From the NCBI GenBank assembly GCA_021794015.1, contig JAJYRQ010000026.1, forward strand, positions 1 to 54,013: DNA of 54,013 bases. The letters run 5' to 3'. The DNA comes from Deltaproteobacteria bacterium. Its GTDB lineage: Bacteria > Desulfobacterota > Binatia > Binatales > Binataceae. The position numbers and the translations under genes are program-made. The notes beneath the pieces were generated by a model. That model was not told where the DNA came from and made no database searches. It saw only the letters and a list, made by a program, of their open reading frames with translations. This document shows, piece after piece, positions 1 through 7,947 of this stretch (position 1 is the first letter of the stretch; each line of letters opens with the position of its first letter).

Positions 1-405
1 GCAACCATGAAGACCGCGCGCTTCTCCCACACCGCCAGCGTCATTACTTCGGGATCCAACACGGGCAAGATTCTGATTGCCGGCGGCCAGCAGGACGACG
101 GTGATTTTCTCTCCGCGACCGAGCTCTACGACCCTGCAGCCAACCGGTTCGAGCCCGGCCCGCCGATGCACTTGGCGCGGACTGAGCACCTCGCCATAAC
201 GATCGCCTCCGGGCCGAATGCGGGCAAGATTCTGATTGCCGGCGGAGTAGTGGTTCAATGCGACGAACGCGGTTGTGAGACTGCTCTTGCCTCCTCGACC
301 GAGCTTTACGATCCGGCGGCGAATAGGTTTATCCCCGGTCCGCGCATGCGCGGTGCGACCGGCTACCTGATCGCGGTCCAGTTGCCGCCAGCCCCGCCCA
401 GGTAG
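1..405 (+). CDS. Kelch-repeat protein, C-terminal fragment
   Basis: The reading frame is open from the first base and ends at a TAG at 403-405. It holds two clear kelch blades, each with GKILIAGG followed about 25-35 residues later by TELYDPAANRF, and the motif ARFSHTASV typical of the strand that starts a blade. Kelch blades build beta-propellers, usually extracellular or in cell-surface proteins. The ATG at 7 lies inside a blade (compare the later LARTEHLAI), so it is probably internal and the real start lies upstream of the window. Only the last two blades and a short proline-rich end are visible. The substrate or partner cannot be told. It converges on scpB with about 80 bases between the two stops. 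Confidence 0.75.
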   Translation, partial: ATMKTARFSHTASVITSGSNTGKILIAGGQQDDGDFLSATELYDPAANRFEPGPPMHLARTEHLAITIASGPNAGKILIAGGVVVQCDERGCETALASSTELYDPAANRFIPGPRMRGATGYLIAVQLPPAPPR

Positions 406-483
406 AGCTGAATTGATTCGTCCCCCCGCGCCCCAAGCCTGCTCGGTTACCAGGAGGTTGTGGTCATCCGCCTCGGGCCGGTC

Positions 484-1302
484 TTAAGCGGCCGAGGGCG
501 GCGCAAACCCCCGGCTTGCGCCGTCGGCGGGCAGGCCGGTGTCGATGTCGCCGACCTCGGCCGGGGAGCCGGCGAGCAGGGATTCCTTCCCCTCGCCGGG
601 CAGGTGCGCGGACGCGCCGCCCGGCCCCGTTTGCCCGGGCAATCCCGGGTCGGCCGTTGGGTCGGCGGCGTCCTGCTCGGCGCCGGCGAGCGATGGCTCG
701 CCGGCGCGGTGGCTCGCGCCGTTATGGGTGTAGGCCGGGGCGCCGAGCCCGGCGCCGTTGCTTGCGTCCGGTATTGGTTGGACAAGGGGCAGCCCGCCCA
801 GTTCGGGCAGCTCCTCCAGGCCGGCCAAACCGAAGAACTCAAGAAACTCGGGCGTGGTCGCGTAAATGAGCGGCCGTCCGACGCTCTCCTTGCGTCCGGC
901 AATTTTCACCAGCCGCCGCTCCAGCAACCCTTCCAGGACCGCGCCGCTGTCGACGCCGCGTAGCTGCTCTATCTCGGCGCGGGTGACGGGCTGGCGGTAG
1001 GCGACGATGGCGACGGTTTCGAGCATTGCGCGGCTTAAGCGCGGCGGCTTGGCGGCGAGCAAGCGGCGCACGCAGTCGGCGTGCTGTTTTTTGGTGCGAA
1101 AGGCGTAGCCGCCGGCCACGTGTTCAAGCGCGATGCCGCGCTCGGGGGCCGCGTAGTCGGCGGCCAGCTCCTCGAGGCAGCGTCGGATTGCCTCGCGGCC
1201 GGCTTCTCCGATGACGGCTACCAGCCGAACCAGGCTTACCGGCTCGCCGGCGGCAAAGATAAGGCTTTCGACCAGCGGCTTGAGCGTTTCTCCTTCCACC
1301 AT
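484..1302 (-). CDS. scpB: Segregation and condensation protein B
   Basis: ScpB is the winged-helix partner of ScpA in the SMC-ScpAB condensin that organises and segregates the chromosome. The N-terminal stretch (LVESLIFAAGEPVS), the YRQPVTRAEIEQLRGVDS region and the ending GRPLIYATTPEFLEFFG are family hallmarks. The ATG at 1302 is chosen because it begins right at the conserved domain and has GGGGTGG just upstream; a longer in-frame start at 1410 would overlap scpA by about 90 bases. The product is 272 residues. The winged-helix part takes about 180, and the last 90 are a low-complexity Gly/Ala/Pro-rich tail that looks disordered and lineage-specific. It is the last gene of the glnD-xerD-M50-scpA-scpB run, 16 bases after scpA. 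Confidence 0.9.
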   Translation of the reverse strand: MVEGETLKPLVESLIFAAGEPVSLVRLVAVIGEAGREAIRRCLEELAADYAAPERGIALEHVAGGYAFRTKKQHADCVRRLLAAKPPRLSRAMLETVAIVAYRQPVTRAEIEQLRGVDSGAVLEGLLERRLVKIAGRKESVGRPLIYATTPEFLEFFGLAGLEELPELGGLPLVQPIPDASNGAGLGAPAYTHNGASHRAGEPSLAGAEQDAADPTADPGLPGQTGPGGASAHLPGEGKESLLAGSPAEVGDIDTGLPADGASRGFAPPSAA

Positions 1303-1318
1303 TTTCCACCCCGCATCC

Positions 1319-2080
1319 TCATGGTTTGCGCGCTGTAAGCAGAATCGGGCCTTGCCACCTCTCCTGCCAGAGGCTGACCTTACCTTGGCGGACCAGCTCG
1401 AGCAGCGCAAGAAAAGTGGCGATGATCACGGCTCGACTGGCGTCCTTCTCGATTAGCCTTTCAAACTCAACCGTAGCGGCGCGGGCAAGCGCCTCCAGGA
1501 TCACGGAAAACCGCTGTGCGATGGGCACCGTGTCGAGACTGAGCAGGCGCGCCGCCTGCCCGGCGCGTTGCCTGAGCAGGCGGGCCATCGCCTCGACAAG
1601 ATCGTAGACCGACGCGGCCCGCACCCCCGGGTGCCGGTCGGCCGCCTGCTCGTAGTGCGGCGCCTGCACCTCGAAGACGTCGCGGCCGAGCAGCGGGCGC
1701 GAGGCTAGCGCCGCCGCTGCGGCGCAGTAGCGCTGATGTTCGAGCAGCCGTTCGACCAGCTCGCGCCGCATCTGCTCCGCGTCCGCAAGCTCTTCCGGCT
1801 CGGGGTTCGGCAGCAGAGCGATCGACTTTATCAAGACCAGCGTGGCCGCCATCACCAAGTACTCGGCCGCCACGTCCAGGCCGAGCGCCTCCAGCGCCTG
1901 CAGATGCTCCAGGTACTGCGCGGTGATCGAGCTTACCGGCAGGTCGCGCACGTCCACCTCGGCCCGCTTGAGCAGATGCAGGAGCAGATCGAGCGGCCCT
2001 TCGTAGGCTGCAATTCTGAAGACTGGGCTGCGCCCCCCTGCGCTGCCGAGCCGTGCCGGCTGTGCCGTAGCCTGCCTCAC
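1319..2080 (-). CDS. scpA: Segregation and condensation protein A
   Basis: This is the kleisin subunit of the SMC-ScpAB complex, which bridges SMC heads and binds ScpB. The N-terminal signature YEGPLDLLLHLLKRAEVDV and the following LEALGLDVAAEYLVMAATL are diagnostic. A C-terminal winged-helix segment (LLELVRQGKVSLWQ) near residues 225-245 would contact the SMC head. At 253 residues it has normal length. The start is a GTG whose bases overlap the TGA of the upstream M50 protease gene (GTGA, 2077-2080), so translational coupling is likely. Order and overlaps indicate one transcript with glnD, xerD and the protease. Confidence 0.92.
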   Translation of the reverse strand: MRQATAQPARLGSAGGRSPVFRIAAYEGPLDLLLHLLKRAEVDVRDLPVSSITAQYLEHLQALEALGLDVAAEYLVMAATLVLIKSIALLPNPEPEELADAEQMRRELVERLLEHQRYCAAAAALASRPLLGRDVFEVQAPHYEQAADRHPGVRAASVYDLVEAMARLLRQRAGQAARLLSLDTVPIAQRFSVILEALARAATVEFERLIEKDASRAVIIATFLALLELVRQGKVSLWQERWQGPILLTARKP

Positions 2081-2721
2081 AATAGTGCCCGCCTAAGGGC
2101 GTCGATCAGCGGACCGGTCACGCGATCGATAACGCCAGCGTACAGCAAAAGCAGCAGGACCAGAAAGCCGTAGCGCTCGATGCGGACAAACGGCCTTGCC
2201 AGAGTTGCGGGAAGCAGGCCGGCAACCACTCGCCCGCCGTCGAGCGGCGGCAAAGGAAAAAGGTTGAAAACCGCCAGCACCACGTTCACAGTTACCGACG
2301 CTTCTAAGATATACGCGCAAAGCAGAATCAAGCCACCAGGGTCGGGGCCCGCCGCCGCCATCGCCATACGCAGCGCCGCGCCGCTGGCCGCCGCCAGAAC
2401 AAAGTTGGTGAGCGGGCCTGCCGCAGCCACTTTCACCATGTCGCGCCGGGGATTGCGCAGCCGCCTGAAGTCCACCGGCACCGGCTTGGCATAGCCGAAG
2501 ACCGGCAGCCCCAGGTAGAGCAGCAGGCCGGGCAGAATGACGGTGCCGAAAAGGTCGATGTGTGCCAGCGGGTTCAACGTGAGCCGCCCGGCACGCGCCG
2601 CCGTGTCGTCGCCCAGGGCGCGAGCCACGTACCCGTGCGACAGTTCATGCAGCACGATGGCGGCGATTACCGGCATCGCCTGCAAGGCGGCCGCGACAAG
2701 GAACGCTACGATGCCTCTCAT
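2077..2721 (-). CDS. M50-family site-2 protease-like membrane metalloprotease
   Basis: A polytopic membrane zinc protease of the M50 family (YdiL/RIP-like, 214 residues). HELSH at residues 25-29 supplies the zinc-binding HExxH inside the first membrane helix, and NLFPLPPLDGG at 153-163 gives the third ligand Asp161. Several hydrophobic helices are visible (about 5-25, 58-75, 98-120, 128-155 and 185-205). No PDZ domain is present, so it belongs to the short group whose members commonly sit next to scpA/scpB in many bacteria. The natural substrate is unknown. The ATG at 2721 overlaps the xerD stop (ATGA) and the stop overlaps the scpA start. Confidence 0.88.
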   Translation of the reverse strand: MRGIVAFLVAAALQAMPVIAAIVLHELSHGYVARALGDDTAARAGRLTLNPLAHIDLFGTVILPGLLLYLGLPVFGYAKPVPVDFRRLRNPRRDMVKVAAAGPLTNFVLAAASGAALRMAMAAAGPDPGGLILLCAYILEASVTVNVVLAVFNLFPLPPLDGGRVVAGLLPATLARPFVRIERYGFLVLLLLLYAGVIDRVTGPLIDALRRALL

Positions 2722-3686
2722 GGCCCGCTCTCGGCGGCCGGATGCGGCACGGCGCCCGGCAGGTGCCTGGCAACCGCCCGGGGATGGTGCCTGCGGTGGA
2801 CCTTGCGCAGGTGGGTGGTCGAAAGATGGGTGTAGATTTGCGTGGTCGTGATGTCGCTGTGGCCGAGCATCGTCTGTACCGCTCGCAGATCGGCGCCGTT
2901 TTCCACCAGGTGGGTGGCAAAGCAGTGGCGCAGGGTATGAGGGCTTAGCCAGTTGAGCTGCGGATCGCAGCGGACTCGTTTCTTGAGCGCCTTGAAGAAC
3001 CCCTGGCGAGTCATCGGGCGGTTAAGCCGGGTGAGGAAGAGCGCGTCCTCGGCGGCCGGCCGGCGCTTTAAACTTGTCTGCCGGGCTGCACGGCGCGCCT
3101 CGAGATAGTCGAGCAGCGCCTGCCGGGCGGCGCGGCCGAGCGGCACCAGTCGTTCCTTGCGGCCCTTACCGACGACCGTCAGGAAGCGCTCCTTAAGGTC
3201 CACCTGGTGCAGTTTCAGGCCGACCAGCTCGCTCACTCTAAGGCCGCAGCCGTAAGCCAGCTCGACCATTGCGCGGTCGCGCAGCCCGGCCAGGGTTGTG
3301 CCGTCGATCGCGCCAATCAGCGCCTGGAGCTGGCCCGGGTCGGGCACGCGGGGCAGTCTTCGCGGCCGCGCTTTAAGCTTAATCGAGCGGGCGGGATCGT
3401 GCCTGAGCGTGCCGCCTTCCAGCATCGAGCGGATAAGCCCCCGCAGGGCGGAGAAGCAGCGCCGCTGGGTGGCGGGACCGTAGCCGCGACGCGCCAGCTC
3501 GCCAAGGTAGGCGGTCAACAGCGCCGCGTCCAGCGTTGCGGGACTGCGCTGGCGCGCCCGGCAAAATTCCTGGAACAACGCGAGGTCGCGCCCGTAGGCC
3601 TCCAGCGAGTTGCGCGCCAGCCCTCGCTCAACCGCCAGCCGGTCGAGATGCGGGTCGATTACCTCGTCCCAGTCCGTCGCGCTCAC
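2718..3686 (-). CDS. xerD: Tyrosine recombinase XerD/XerC type
   Basis: A site-specific recombinase that would resolve chromosome dimers at dif. An N-terminal SAM-like core-binding domain (about 1-95) precedes the catalytic domain. The catalytic set is complete: Arg150 (GLRVSEL), Lys174 (GKGRKER), His250 and Arg253 (HTLRH), His276 (LGHSDITTT) and the nucleophile Tyr285 (QIYTHL). The 322 residues slightly exceed the usual 295-300 because of a basic tail after the tyrosine. The GTG start overlaps the glnD stop by 4 bases. A housekeeping Xer is favoured over a phage or integron integrase because the gene is embedded in a core operon and no att-like repeats or cargo are seen. Confidence 0.88.
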   Translation of the reverse strand: MSATDWDEVIDPHLDRLAVERGLARNSLEAYGRDLALFQEFCRARQRSPATLDAALLTAYLGELARRGYGPATQRRCFSALRGLIRSMLEGGTLRHDPARSIKLKARPRRLPRVPDPGQLQALIGAIDGTTLAGLRDRAMVELAYGCGLRVSELVGLKLHQVDLKERFLTVVGKGRKERLVPLGRAARQALLDYLEARRAARQTSLKRRPAAEDALFLTRLNRPMTRQGFFKALKKRVRCDPQLNWLSPHTLRHCFATHLVENGADLRAVQTMLGHSDITTTQIYTHLSTTHLRKVHRRHHPRAVARHLPGAVPHPAAESGP

Positions 3687-6427
3687 GTGGGTGACGCCTG
3701 GTCGGGGTAGTTGTCGAGCCGGGCGGCGAGCGCGGCGCGCAGCGCCTCGAGGCGTTGCGGCTCGGTGATTTTCCTGCCCAAAGCGTCGCTCACGTAGAAG
3801 ACGTCCAGCGCCTGGTCGGCGTTGGTTGAGACGCGCGCCAGATGGATGAGCAGGCCCAGCTTGAACAAGGCGTGGGTAACTTCGAAGAGCAGCCCCATAC
3901 GGTCCTGGGTGAAGACATCGACCACGGTAAACTGCTGCGAGGCGTCGTTGTCGGCGGTGACCTCGGTCCCGAGCCGGCGCACGAACTTGCGCCCGCCGCT
4001 TTGCCGGCGCTGGGCGGCGCGGACCAGCGCCTCGATCTCGGTCCTGCCGGAAAGCACGTCCTCCAGCGTGCGGTGCAGGCGCGACCAGCGCCGCTCGCCG
4101 CCTTCAACCACGGCACCACCCCTGAGCTCGCAGACGCGGAACACGTCCAGGGCGAGCCCGTCGCGCCGCGTCGTGATCCGGGCCGAGAGAATGTTGATAT
4201 CGTTGGCGGTCAGCGTGCCTGCCAGCTTGGCGAACAGCCCCGGCTGATCGGGCGTTACGATGGTGAATTCGCTGAACTCCAATTCGGGAAAATGGCGCTG
4301 GCGGGAGACCAGCAAGTCGCTCCCCAGCGCCTCCATCAACTCGAAATGTCCGGCGATCTCCTCGGCGGGCGTGACCAGAAAATAGCGGTCCGGCATCAAA
4401 TCCAGAAACCGGCCGGCCGCGCCGCTCTCCGCCTTGGCCGCGCGCAGCAGTTCGCAGGCGTGAGCTTTGGCCAGCGCCAGGCGCCGCGCCGGGTCAACCG
4501 CCTCCAGGTGGCCGTGCTCGAGCAGCTTGAGCGTGCGCATATATAAATCGCCAAGCAACATGGCGCGCCACTGGCTGTACACGTTGGGCGCCACCGCCCG
4601 CAGGTCGGCAAAGGTCAGAAGGTAGAGCGCTTTGAGCCGGTCGATCGAGCCGACCGCCAGGGCGAAGCGCTCGAGCGTCCCGGGTTCCTGAAAATCGGCC
4701 TTCTGCGCCACATGGGCCATCAGCAGATGATGGCGCACCAAAAACACCACAAACTCGGTTGCCTCCCCGTCCAGGCCCAGCCGCCGGCATACCCCTTCGG
4801 TCAGCGTGGCCCCGCGTTCGTGGTGGTCGTGGCCGTGGCCTTTGCCGATGTCGTGGAGCAGCAACGCCAGAAACACCAGCGGCATCGATTCCATCTCGCG
4901 TGCGACGTCGGTCAGCAGCGGCTCGCCCTCCTTGAATGCGCCGGAGCGCACCCGCTCCAGCTCGCGGACCGCGGCCAGGCAGTGCCGATCGACGGTGTAG
5001 ATATGGTAAAGGTCGTGCAGCACGCGGGCGTAGAGGTTGGCAAATTCCGGGATCAACGCGCCCAGCACGCCCGCGCGGTGCATCTCGTCCAGCGTTTCGG
5101 CGACCCGTTCGCGGCCGTTAAGAATTCTCATCAGCGCCGGTCCCGACCCCGGGTTCTGCCTAAGCTCCTCAGACAGCAAGAGCAGGTTTTCGCGCACCAG
5201 TTGGTAGGCACCTGCCGACAGCCGCACGCCATGGGCCTGGCAATCGCTGAAGACCGAGACCAGGTTGACCGGGTCGCGCTTGAACAACTCGCCGGTGGCG
5301 GCCAGCAGCAGATCGCCCTGAACGAAGATGCCAGGCCGTATCTGCCGCTTGGCGCCCCGCCAGCGCCCGTGGGGTGCCGGCGGCACGGCGGTTATCCGGG
5401 TGGTCAGGTCCTCGCAGAAGCGATGGATGGCGCTTGCCTGCTGGTAGTAGGCGCGCATCAGGGCGTCGGCCGCTTCGCTGGCCTCTGCGGCGAAGCCCAT
5501 CATTCGGGCGGCCGGCTCCTGGTACTCGAAGGTGAGCTGGTCGTTGTGCCGCCCGGAAAGGAAGTGGAGCGAATTGCGCAGGCGCAAAAGGAACTCGTGG
5601 GCCTCGGCCGCGGCCTGCCATTCGCGCTCGCCGATGACCGCCTTTTGCACCAGCTCGTTAAGCGAGCCGGCGCGGTAGCGCACTTGGGCCATCCAATGGG
5701 CGCTCTGAAAGTCGCGCAGCCCGCCCTCGCCCTCGCGAAGCTGGGGTTGGAGCAGGTAGACGGTATCGCCGAATCTCTGGTGGCGCTGGCGTGTCTCTTC
5801 CAGCTTGGCGTTGAAGAAAGACTGCGGCTGATGGGGTATTACCTGCTCGACCAGCGCGCGCTCGAGCGCGCTGCCCAGGGCGCGGTCGCCTCCCAGAAAG
5901 CGGGCGTCGAGCAGGGCGCACTTCTCGCGCAGGTCGCCGTTGGCGGCGCGCACCGTCTCGCGCAGGTTGCGCACTACGTGGCCCACGACCAGACCGGCGT
6001 CCCACAGCGCATGCAACACCACCTCGGTGACCACCTCGACGTAGGGGCCGGGCTTGTAGTTGTAAAGAAAGAGCAGGTCGATGTCGGAGTAAGGGCTTAA
6101 CTCGCTGCGCCCGTAGCCGCCGCGCGCAAAGACGGCCAATTGCTGGTCGAAGCGGGGATAGCGCGCTTCGTAGACCGAACGGGCGTGACGGAGCAGCGCG
6201 CGCACCAGGGCGTCGGTCGCCGCGCTTAGGCCGCGCGCGATCTCGGTGCCGCCGGCGCCGGCCAAGTGGCGCCGGCGCATCAGCTCCCGCATCTGCTCAA
6301 TGCCGCGGCGGGCAACCCGCCCCGGCTCTTCTCCCGCGTCCAGCAGCCGCTGGATATCGGGCTCCCGGTAGACCCGGGCCGAGGGTGCGGTTGCCGGCTC
6401 GGCGGCGGCGCTGGTTTCCTGTCCCAT
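3683..6427 (-). CDS. glnD: [Protein-PII] uridylyltransferase / uridylyl-removing enzyme
   Basis: A bifunctional nitrogen sensor that adds or removes UMP on PII (GlnB/GlnK) according to glutamine level. The nucleotidyltransferase motif GGYGRSELSPYSDIDLL lies at about 104-120. The HD hydrolase motif LLLHDIGKGHGHDHHERGA follows near 530-550. Two ACT domains are at the C-terminus, beginning near FTIVTPDQPGLFAKLAGTL and FTVVDVFTQDRMGLLFEVT. Domain order and size (914 residues) match the family. An ATG at 6427 is preferred to the TTG one codon upstream. It heads the tightly coupled set with xerD, the M50 protease, scpA and scpB. A 223-base gap with no clear gene separates it from the amidase upstream. 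No PII or glutamine synthetase gene is in the window. Confidence 0.95.
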   Translation of the reverse strand: MGQETSAAAEPATAPSARVYREPDIQRLLDAGEEPGRVARRGIEQMRELMRRRHLAGAGGTEIARGLSAATDALVRALLRHARSVYEARYPRFDQQLAVFARGGYGRSELSPYSDIDLLFLYNYKPGPYVEVVTEVVLHALWDAGLVVGHVVRNLRETVRAANGDLREKCALLDARFLGGDRALGSALERALVEQVIPHQPQSFFNAKLEETRQRHQRFGDTVYLLQPQLREGEGGLRDFQSAHWMAQVRYRAGSLNELVQKAVIGEREWQAAAEAHEFLLRLRNSLHFLSGRHNDQLTFEYQEPAARMMGFAAEASEAADALMRAYYQQASAIHRFCEDLTTRITAVPPAPHGRWRGAKRQIRPGIFVQGDLLLAATGELFKRDPVNLVSVFSDCQAHGVRLSAGAYQLVRENLLLLSEELRQNPGSGPALMRILNGRERVAETLDEMHRAGVLGALIPEFANLYARVLHDLYHIYTVDRHCLAAVRELERVRSGAFKEGEPLLTDVAREMESMPLVFLALLLHDIGKGHGHDHHERGATLTEGVCRRLGLDGEATEFVVFLVRHHLLMAHVAQKADFQEPGTLERFALAVGSIDRLKALYLLTFADLRAVAPNVYSQWRAMLLGDLYMRTLKLLEHGHLEAVDPARRLALAKAHACELLRAAKAESGAAGRFLDLMPDRYFLVTPAEEIAGHFELMEALGSDLLVSRQRHFPELEFSEFTIVTPDQPGLFAKLAGTLTANDINILSARITTRRDGLALDVFRVCELRGGAVVEGGERRWSRLHRTLEDVLSGRTEIEALVRAAQRRQSGGRKFVRRLGTEVTADNDASQQFTVVDVFTQDRMGLLFEVTHALFKLGLLIHLARVSTNADQALDVFYVSDALGRKITEPQRLEALRAALAARLDNYPDQASPT

Positions 6428-6650
6428 CAATGAGTCCCGCGCCAGCGGCCGTTATCCTTGGCAAGCCCGGTCGGCGAACGGGGTTGCACAGGGTCGCGCC
6501 TCCTTCGAGGGCTGCGCCGCCCGCCGCGATTTTCCGCCACAAATCCGCCGCGGCCGCAAAGATTGGCGGCGCAAGGCCCTTGCCTGGTCTTCAGAATAGC
6601 AACTCGTGCCTGGCGCATATATCTCTCGGGCGCCGCACGCGTGACCTCGG

Positions 6651-7925
6651 TCACAGGTTGTTCACCGCGCCGCCCGAGTGAAGGTAGCGGACGAGCGCCG
6701 CGGCGATTGCCTCGGCGAGGGCCTGCTGGTAGGCGGCCGTTGCCAGCAGGCGTGCTTCGGCGGGGTTGGAGAGAAACCCGCATTCGATCAGCACCGCCGG
6801 CATCCTGGCTCCCACCAGGACGTAAAACGGACCTTTGCGGGCGCCGAGCGCCGGCACCTGCGTTTTCAACGAACGTTCGATCTCGCGGCTCACCTCGCGC
6901 TCTACCAGCCGCGCCAGCGCGGCCGACTCGTTGGCCTTATACGCTTGGCGCAGGTCGCTAAGAATGTAGTCGAGGGAGCCTGTGCCCTGCCCGCCATGGT
7001 TTTGCGCCGAGCGGTTCTCGATCCGCGCCAGCCGGATCGTGGCGCGGTCGTTGGTATTGTCGAGGTAGTAGGTTATCACGCCGCGCAGCCGCGCTCGGCG
7101 GCTGGAGTTTAGGTGGATCGACACGAAGACATCGGCCGCCGCGCGGTTGGCCGCCAGCGTACGCAGGCCAAGCGGAACGAAGCGGTCGGTTGCGCGTGTA
7201 AGCTCGGTCCGCACGCCGCGCGCGCGCAGCGCCTGGCTCAGGCGCAGGGCGATGGCCAGCGCCAGGTCTTTCTCCCGAAGGGCCGGGCCAGGCACGGTGC
7301 CGGGGTCCTCGCCGCCGTGCCCCGGGTCGATCATGACCAGCGGGTGGGGCGGCAGGGGCTCGAAGGCGGGACGGTTTGCCACCGCCGGTGCAACGGAACG
7401 CAAGGCCGCGCCCGCTCCCGGCCCGGGCGCGCCGGCAGCGGGCGCCCGCGCCGCAAAGCGTCCCGCGGCCACGGCCGGGCGCGTTAAGTCGAGGCCCGCC
7501 CGGGCCGGCGCTAGCCGGACCAGAAGCTCGCCGTCAGGCTGGGCGACGGCGAAATCTGTCCTGCCTTCAACCTCAAGCATCAACCGCAGGGCGCCGCCGG
7601 CTTGCGGCGTTGCCCGCAGCGCGACCAAGGGAGGCAGTTCGCGGCCGCTAAGGGGCAGTGGGGGAAGCACGGAGACCGTGTTAGGGAGGTCGATCTGTAG
7701 TTGGTTGCCCTGGGCGCTGAGCCGGTAGTGGGCCGGCGTTCCGGTAATTCGAAAGCGGAGCTCGACAATCTGGCCGCGCTTGGCGATAGCGGCCGAGGTC
7801 AGTTGCGCTGCAGCGGCTTGCGGCAGGGCCAGGCTCCACGATCCGACCGCGGTCAGGGCGGCCAGCATCAGGAGTCTGGTTGGTTCGAGCGCGCCGGCGC
7901 TTGCCGCCCTCGAAGGAGTCACCAA
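6651..7925 (-). CDS. N-acetylmuramoyl-L-alanine amidase, AMIN plus Amidase_3
   Basis: A periplasmic zinc amidase that cleaves the peptide from peptidoglycan glycan strands, as AmiA/B/C do in cell separation. A signal-like hydrophobic segment is at about 17-40 (LLMLAALTAVGSWSLAL, then AAAA). An AMIN domain (about 45-135), which targets the wall or septum, is followed by an Ala/Pro-rich linker and the catalytic domain (about 195-420). Zinc and catalytic residues are visible in DPGHGGEDPG, LREKDLALA, SIHLNSS and VLIECGFLSN. The start is TTG at 7925 or GTG at 7922; both sit about 25 bases after the mutS stop, suggesting co-transcription with mutS. Length (424 residues) is normal for AmiC-like enzymes. 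Confidence 0.9.
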   Translation of the reverse strand: MVTPSRAASAGALEPTRLLMLAALTAVGSWSLALPQAAAAQLTSAAIAKRGQIVELRFRITGTPAHYRLSAQGNQLQIDLPNTVSVLPPLPLSGRELPPLVALRATPQAGGALRLMLEVEGRTDFAVAQPDGELLVRLAPARAGLDLTRPAVAAGRFAARAPAAGAPGPGAGAALRSVAPAVANRPAFEPLPPHPLVMIDPGHGGEDPGTVPGPALREKDLALAIALRLSQALRARGVRTELTRATDRFVPLGLRTLAANRAAADVFVSIHLNSSRRARLRGVITYYLDNTNDRATIRLARIENRSAQNHGGQGTGSLDYILSDLRQAYKANESAALARLVEREVSREIERSLKTQVPALGARKGPFYVLVGARMPAVLIECGFLSNPAEARLLATAAYQQALAEAIAAALVRYLHSGGAVNNL

Positions 7926-7947
7926 GGCGGGTTTCCGCGAAACGGTT

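Noticed and set aside
4712..6100. A long plus-strand open frame (462 codons) opposite glnD
   Set aside because: It is antisense to strongly conserved glnD motifs. Long antisense frames are expected in GC-rich genes, and its composition (Gln/Val/Ala/His-rich, no motif) is that of a shadow.
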